Positions 7,856-10,734 of a DNA stretch of 10,734 nucleotides are shown here, in pieces; within the stretch, counting starts at the first letter, position 1; every line of letters begins with the position of its first letter. The stretch is from contig JAHEYX010000014.1 in assembly GCA_023251415.1 (NCBI GenBank), positions 8,277 to 19,010 of the forward strand. The letters run 5' to 3'. Source of the DNA: Chitinophagales bacterium (GTDB lineage Bacteria; Bacteroidota; Bacteroidia; Chitinophagales; CAIODY01). Position numbers and translations under genes: made by a program. The notes below the pieces were generated by a model. The model searched no databases. It had not been told where the DNA came from and was given only the letters and a program-made list of their open reading frames with translations.

Positions 7856-9043
7856 ATGAATAATTTAAAAATGAAGCCTCCGTTTATCGCTTTTTTAGCA
7901 ATACCACTATTATTGCTTGGAAGCAGTGCGAATGCACAAATCAAAACTACAGATATTAATACCATTAATACAGCAGTTCCTTTTTTAAGAATTGCTCCGG
8001 ATGCGCGTTCAGGTGCGATGGGTGATGTTGGTATTGCTGTTTCAGAAGATGCAGATGCAACGTATTGGAATCCGGCTAAATTAGCTTTTGCCAAAAAGGA
8101 TATGGCCATTGGCGTAACCTACACACCGTGGTTAAAGCAATTGGTAAATGATATTTATTTAGCACATCTTAGTGCATATAAAAAGGTTGATAAAAATTCG
8201 GCTATTGGCGCTTCTTTACGCTACTTTTCGCTTGGTAATATTCAGTTTACCAATTATCAAGGCGATCCAATTGGCGATTTCCGTCCGCGTGAATTAGCTT
8301 TCGACCTTGATTACAGTAGATTATTAAGTAAGCACTTATCTGTAGCCTTAGCCTTACGTTACATTTATTCGAATTTGGCAGCAGGTCAATCGGTTAACGG
8401 CGTTCAAGTGAACGCGGCTAATGGTGTGGCTACTGATGTTTCGGCTTATTACAAGAAAGACATCAAAATGAGTAATAGCAAAAAGGGTTTGTTCAGTTTA
8501 GGTTTGAGTATGACGAATTTGGGAACTAAAATGACTTATACTAAAACTGCTACTAATAAGGATTATTTGCCTGCGAATTTAGGTTTGGGTAGTGCTTTCA
8601 AAATGGATATCGACAAATATAATTCATTAGAGTTTGGCTTAGATATTAATAAGTTATTAGTACCAACTCCGGATTTGAATGATCAAACCTTAGCTTATCA
8701 AAATAAGTCTCCATTATCCGGAGCTTTAGGTTCCTTCAATGATGCACCGGGCGGTATGAAAGAAGAATTTAAAGAAATCAATTATTCAGCAGGTATTGAG
8801 TATTGGTATATTAATCAATTTGCGGTTCGCGCCGGATATTTTTTTGAAGATCCCAGTAAAGGAAATCGTAAATATTTGACTGTTGGTGTAGGTGTAAAGT
8901 ATAGTGTGTTATGTTTGAATTTTTCATATTTGGTTCCGACCAGTGGTGTTCAAAAAAGTCCATTAGATAATACCTTGCGTTTCTCCTTGTTGTTTGATTT
9001 ACAAAATGCAGAAAAAGGCAATACTACTCCTGCAACAATATAA
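7856..9043 (+). CDS. porV: Type IX secretion system outer-membrane protein PorV (LptO)
   Basis: The 395-residue product has a signal peptide with predicted cleavage after Ala27 (ANA, then QIKTT). The mature N-terminus carries the PorV-typical block TAVPFLRIAPDARSGAMGDVG, followed by VSEDADATYWNPAKLAF, which resembles the FadL-like barrel family. The rest alternates in the way of a 14-stranded beta-barrel and ends in an aromatic-rich strand (LRFSLLFDL) near the C-terminus. PorV binds the C-terminal domain of T9SS cargo after it leaves the translocon and delivers it to PorU in the attachment complex. It is also needed for correct PorU function. Position directly after porU is the conserved arrangement. 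A second ATG at 7871 (Met6) is a possible start, but the upstream one leaves a normal signal peptide and is kept. There is no terminator between porU and porV. Confidence 0.94.
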   Translation: MNNLKMKPPFIAFLAIPLLLLGSSANAQIKTTDINTINTAVPFLRIAPDARSGAMGDVGIAVSEDADATYWNPAKLAFAKKDMAIGVTYTPWLKQLVNDIYLAHLSAYKKVDKNSAIGASLRYFSLGNIQFTNYQGDPIGDFRPRELAFDLDYSRLLSKHLSVALALRYIYSNLAAGQSVNGVQVNAANGVATDVSAYYKKDIKMSNSKKGLFSLGLSMTNLGTKMTYTKTATNKDYLPANLGLGSAFKMDIDKYNSLEFGLDINKLLVPTPDLNDQTLAYQNKSPLSGALGSFNDAPGGMKEEFKEINYSAGIEYWYINQFAVRAGYFFEDPSKGNRKYLTVGVGVKYSVLCLNFSYLVPTSGVQKSPLDNTLRFSLLFDLQNAEKGNTTPATI

Positions 9044-9083
9044 TTTAATTAGGCTTGTAAAAATTAAGAAGGTAAAATAAAGT

Positions 9084-9569
9084 ATGGATTTTAAAATTGG
9101 GTTTGGGTATGATGTGCATCAATTGCAGGCAGGAAGAGAGCTTTGGTTAGGGGGAATTAAAATTCCACACGAATTGGGAGCATTGGGACATAGTGATGCG
9201 GATGTGATAATTCATGCTCTATGTGATGCGATTTTAGGAGCATTGAATGCCGGTGATATCGGTAAGCACTTTCCGGATACCGATAAGAGTTTTAAAAACA
9301 TTGATAGTAAAATTTTATTGGCACGTGTAATAGAAATCATGGAACGTGCCGATTTTAGAATTGGCAATATTGATTGCACTTTAACTTTACAACGTCCGAA
9401 AATAGCTCCTTATCTTACTGAAATGCAAGCTTGTTTGGCGTCAATTCTGCATACCGACGCAACTAATGTGTCTATAAAAGCCACTACAGGTGAAAAAATT
9501 GGATTTGTTGGCCGTGAAGAAGGATTGGCTGCCTATGCAGTAGTCTTAATTGCCAAAAACAACAAGTAA
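9084..9569 (+). CDS. ispF: 2-C-methyl-D-erythritol 2,4-cyclodiphosphate synthase
   Basis: This is a full-length IspF of 161 residues. It converts 4-diphosphocytidyl-2-C-methyl-D-erythritol 2-phosphate to the 2,4-cyclodiphosphate with release of CMP, in the cytoplasmic non-mevalonate (MEP) pathway to isoprenoids. The divalent-metal ligands are visible as Asp10 and His12 (FGYDVH) and His44 (SDADVIIHAL). Also present are the conserved HSDAD segment (36-40), FPDTD (63-67), and the C-terminal KATTGEKIGFVGREEG block (132-147) with Glu136 and Arg144. It starts 40 bp after porV with no terminator between, so it may be transcribed with it. queE follows after 9 bp, which makes ispF-queE a likely operon. 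It has no functional link to secretion that the sequence shows. Confidence 0.97.
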   Translation: MDFKIGFGYDVHQLQAGRELWLGGIKIPHELGALGHSDADVIIHALCDAILGALNAGDIGKHFPDTDKSFKNIDSKILLARVIEIMERADFRIGNIDCTLTLQRPKIAPYLTEMQACLASILHTDATNVSIKATTGEKIGFVGREEGLAAYAVVLIAKNNK

Positions 9570-9578
9570 TATACCCGC

Positions 9579-10181
9579 ATGTCAAAGGTTTATCCTGTAG
9601 TGGAACAATTTTATACGTTACAAGGCGAAGGCTTTTATAGCGGGGTAGCAGCCTATTTTATTCGACTAGCCGGTTGCGATGTTGGATGTACCTGGTGTGA
9701 TACAAAAGAAAGTTGGGAGCAAAGTAAGCATCCATTGCTCTCCATTTCAAGTCTGGTAGAAGCTGTACTAACAGCAAATGCAAAACGTGTAGTAATTACA
9801 GGAGGCGAACCTTTAATGCATGACTTGAATGAATTAACAACTGCATTCCATTTAGCAGGTATACCGTGTAATTTAGAAACAAGCGGTGTGTATCCGCTAA
9901 GTGGAGAATGGGATTGGGTTTGCGTATCGCCTAAGAAATTTAAAGCAGCATTACCGGCTAATTTAATTCAAGCCAATGAATTAAAAGTGATTGTATTTAA
10001 TAAACACGATTTGGAATGGGCACATGGTTTTGAGCAACAAGTGAATGCCAATTGCAAACTTTATTTACAACCCGAATGGAGTAAAAAAGAAGCAGCAGCA
10101 TTGCTTTGCACTGAATTTATCAAAGCACATCCACAATGGATGTTATCACTTCAAGTACATAAATATATCGCTATTCCTTAG
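9579..10181 (+). CDS. queE: 7-carboxy-7-deazaguanine synthase QueE (radical SAM)
   Basis: This 200-residue enzyme converts 6-carboxy-5,6,7,8-tetrahydropterin to 7-carboxy-7-deazaguanine on the route to queuosine, the modified base of certain tRNA anticodons. The radical SAM iron-sulfur cluster ligands are Cys33, Cys37 and Cys40 in a CxxxCxxC motif (CDVGCTWCDTKESW), and the SAM-binding GGEP motif is at 75-78 (VVITGGEPLM). The N-terminal FYTLQGEGFYSGVAAYFIRLAG block is typical of QueE, with the QGEG motif that begins the substrate-binding region. The length is slightly short but within the family range. Other queuosine genes (queC, queD) are not in the window. It starts 9 bp after ispF. Its TAG stop overlaps by 4 nt the TAA of the converging hydrolase gene, with no hairpin terminator between them. 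Confidence 0.95.
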   Translation: MSKVYPVVEQFYTLQGEGFYSGVAAYFIRLAGCDVGCTWCDTKESWEQSKHPLLSISSLVEAVLTANAKRVVITGGEPLMHDLNELTTAFHLAGIPCNLETSGVYPLSGEWDWVCVSPKKFKAALPANLIQANELKVIVFNKHDLEWAHGFEQQVNANCKLYLQPEWSKKEAAALLCTEFIKAHPQWMLSLQVHKYIAIP

Positions 10182-10734
10182 TTTCCTAAAGGCCAATCCG
10201 ACAAATTGAAAGTTTGTTCGGCACGAATACCTTTTTCTGTATTTATCAAAGCGCAACATTCGTTAAGCGGATCATGTTCAAAAAACAAAACCGATTTATT
10301 GGCAACGGCTTGTTGCAGGAAAATATTTTTTTCTTCTAAGGTGATCAGCGGGCGCATGTCGTAGGCCATTACATACGCCATTGGAAGATGAGCAACAGAA
10401 GGTAACAAATCAGCCATGTAACATACTTGATGCCCCTTGTAGCTTATTTTAGGTATCATCATCGCTTCGGTATGTCCGTATGCAAAAAACACTTCGATGT
10501 TTGGAAAAGCTTCAATATTTTGTTGAATAGGAATCATTTTTAATTGACCGCTTTCTTGAATGGGGAGTATGTTTTCTTTTAAAAAAGACGCTTTTTCTCT
10601 GGCATTCGGATTTATGGCCCAATCCCAATGTGTTTGGTTGCTCCAATAAGTTGCGTTTGGAAAAGTAGTAACCAGTTTTTTTTCTGCATCCAAAGAAATG
10701 GCGCCACCACAGTGATCAAAATGCAGATGCGTTA
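10178..10734 (-). CDS. Metallo-beta-lactamase-fold hydrolase (5' end cut by window edge)
   Basis: The frame is open to the right edge, so 184 residues of the C-terminal part are visible. A TTG at 10693 is not the start: the 13 codons upstream of it read THLHFDHCGGAIS, which is the metal-binding HxHxDH motif of the fold. Further metal ligands fit, counting from the visible N-terminal residue: His87 (AYGHTEAM), Asp108 (CYMADLLPS) and His153 (LFFEHDPL). All residues for a dinuclear zinc site are therefore present in the visible part. The AYGHT...MAD...EHD spacing resembles the lactonase/YtnP-like hydrolase branch of the superfamily, but the substrate cannot be told. Perhaps 90-100 N-terminal residues lie outside the window. 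It converges with queE, with overlapping ends. Confidence 0.85.
   Translation of the reverse strand, partial: THLHFDHCGGAISLDAEKKLVTTFPNATYWSNQTHWDWAINPNAREKASFLKENILPIQESGQLKMIPIQQNIEAFPNIEVFFAYGHTEAMMIPKISYKGHQVCYMADLLPSVAHLPMAYVMAYDMRPLITLEEKNIFLQQAVANKSVLFFEHDPLNECCALINTEKGIRAEQTFNLSDWPLGN

Noticed and set aside
7804..8109. Minus-strand open frame of 101 codons across the start of porV
   Set aside because: It lies antisense to the signal peptide and conserved N-terminus of porV and over its promoter, and its protein resembles no family I know. It is a shadow of porV.

Overview
This window looks like an ordinary, well-conserved chromosomal segment of an AT-rich member of the Bacteroidota, probably from a gliding-type lineage rather than the Bacteroidales. 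The grounds are a gldJ-type lipoprotein, a PorP/SprF-family protein and porU-porV side by side, promoter-like sequences of the Bacteroidota type (TTG, a spacer of about 19 nt, TAnnTTTG), and starts without clear Shine-Dalgarno sequences. The genus cannot be fixed from the sequence alone.

Layout: the left edge cuts into a PspC-family membrane protein (+, ends at 917), followed by a strong hairpin terminator (938-970), about 250 bp with no recognisable gene, and a second, bidirectional terminator (1225-1262). Two minus-strand genes follow: gldJ (1274-2764) and a PorP/SprF-like outer-membrane protein gene (2841-3911). A 60-bp divergent intergenic region separates them from plus-strand porU (3972-7814), porV (7856-9043), ispF (9084-9569) and queE (9579-10181). 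The right edge cuts into a minus-strand metallo-beta-lactamase-fold hydrolase that converges on queE with a 4-nt overlap of the two gene ends.

The core is a type IX secretion (T9SS) and gliding cluster. In studied relatives GldJ is a lipoprotein needed for gliding and T9SS function. PorP/SprF proteins are outer-membrane components linked to the secretion or adhesin machinery. PorU is the cell-surface protease/sortase that removes the C-terminal secretion signal from cargo, and PorV is the outer-membrane shuttle protein that works with PorU in the attachment complex. ispF (isoprenoid precursor synthesis) and queE (7-deazaguanine/queuosine synthesis) are housekeeping genes downstream in the same direction. 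No mobile element, CRISPR array, tRNA or rRNA was recognised.

I did not find a convincing undescribed system. The points most worth a second look are the near-consensus promoter spanning the end of porU in front of porV, the divergent arrangement with a PorP-like gene between gldJ and porU, the loss of catalytic cysteines in GldJ's sulfatase-modifying-type fold, and the two edge genes, whose real starts lie outside the window.
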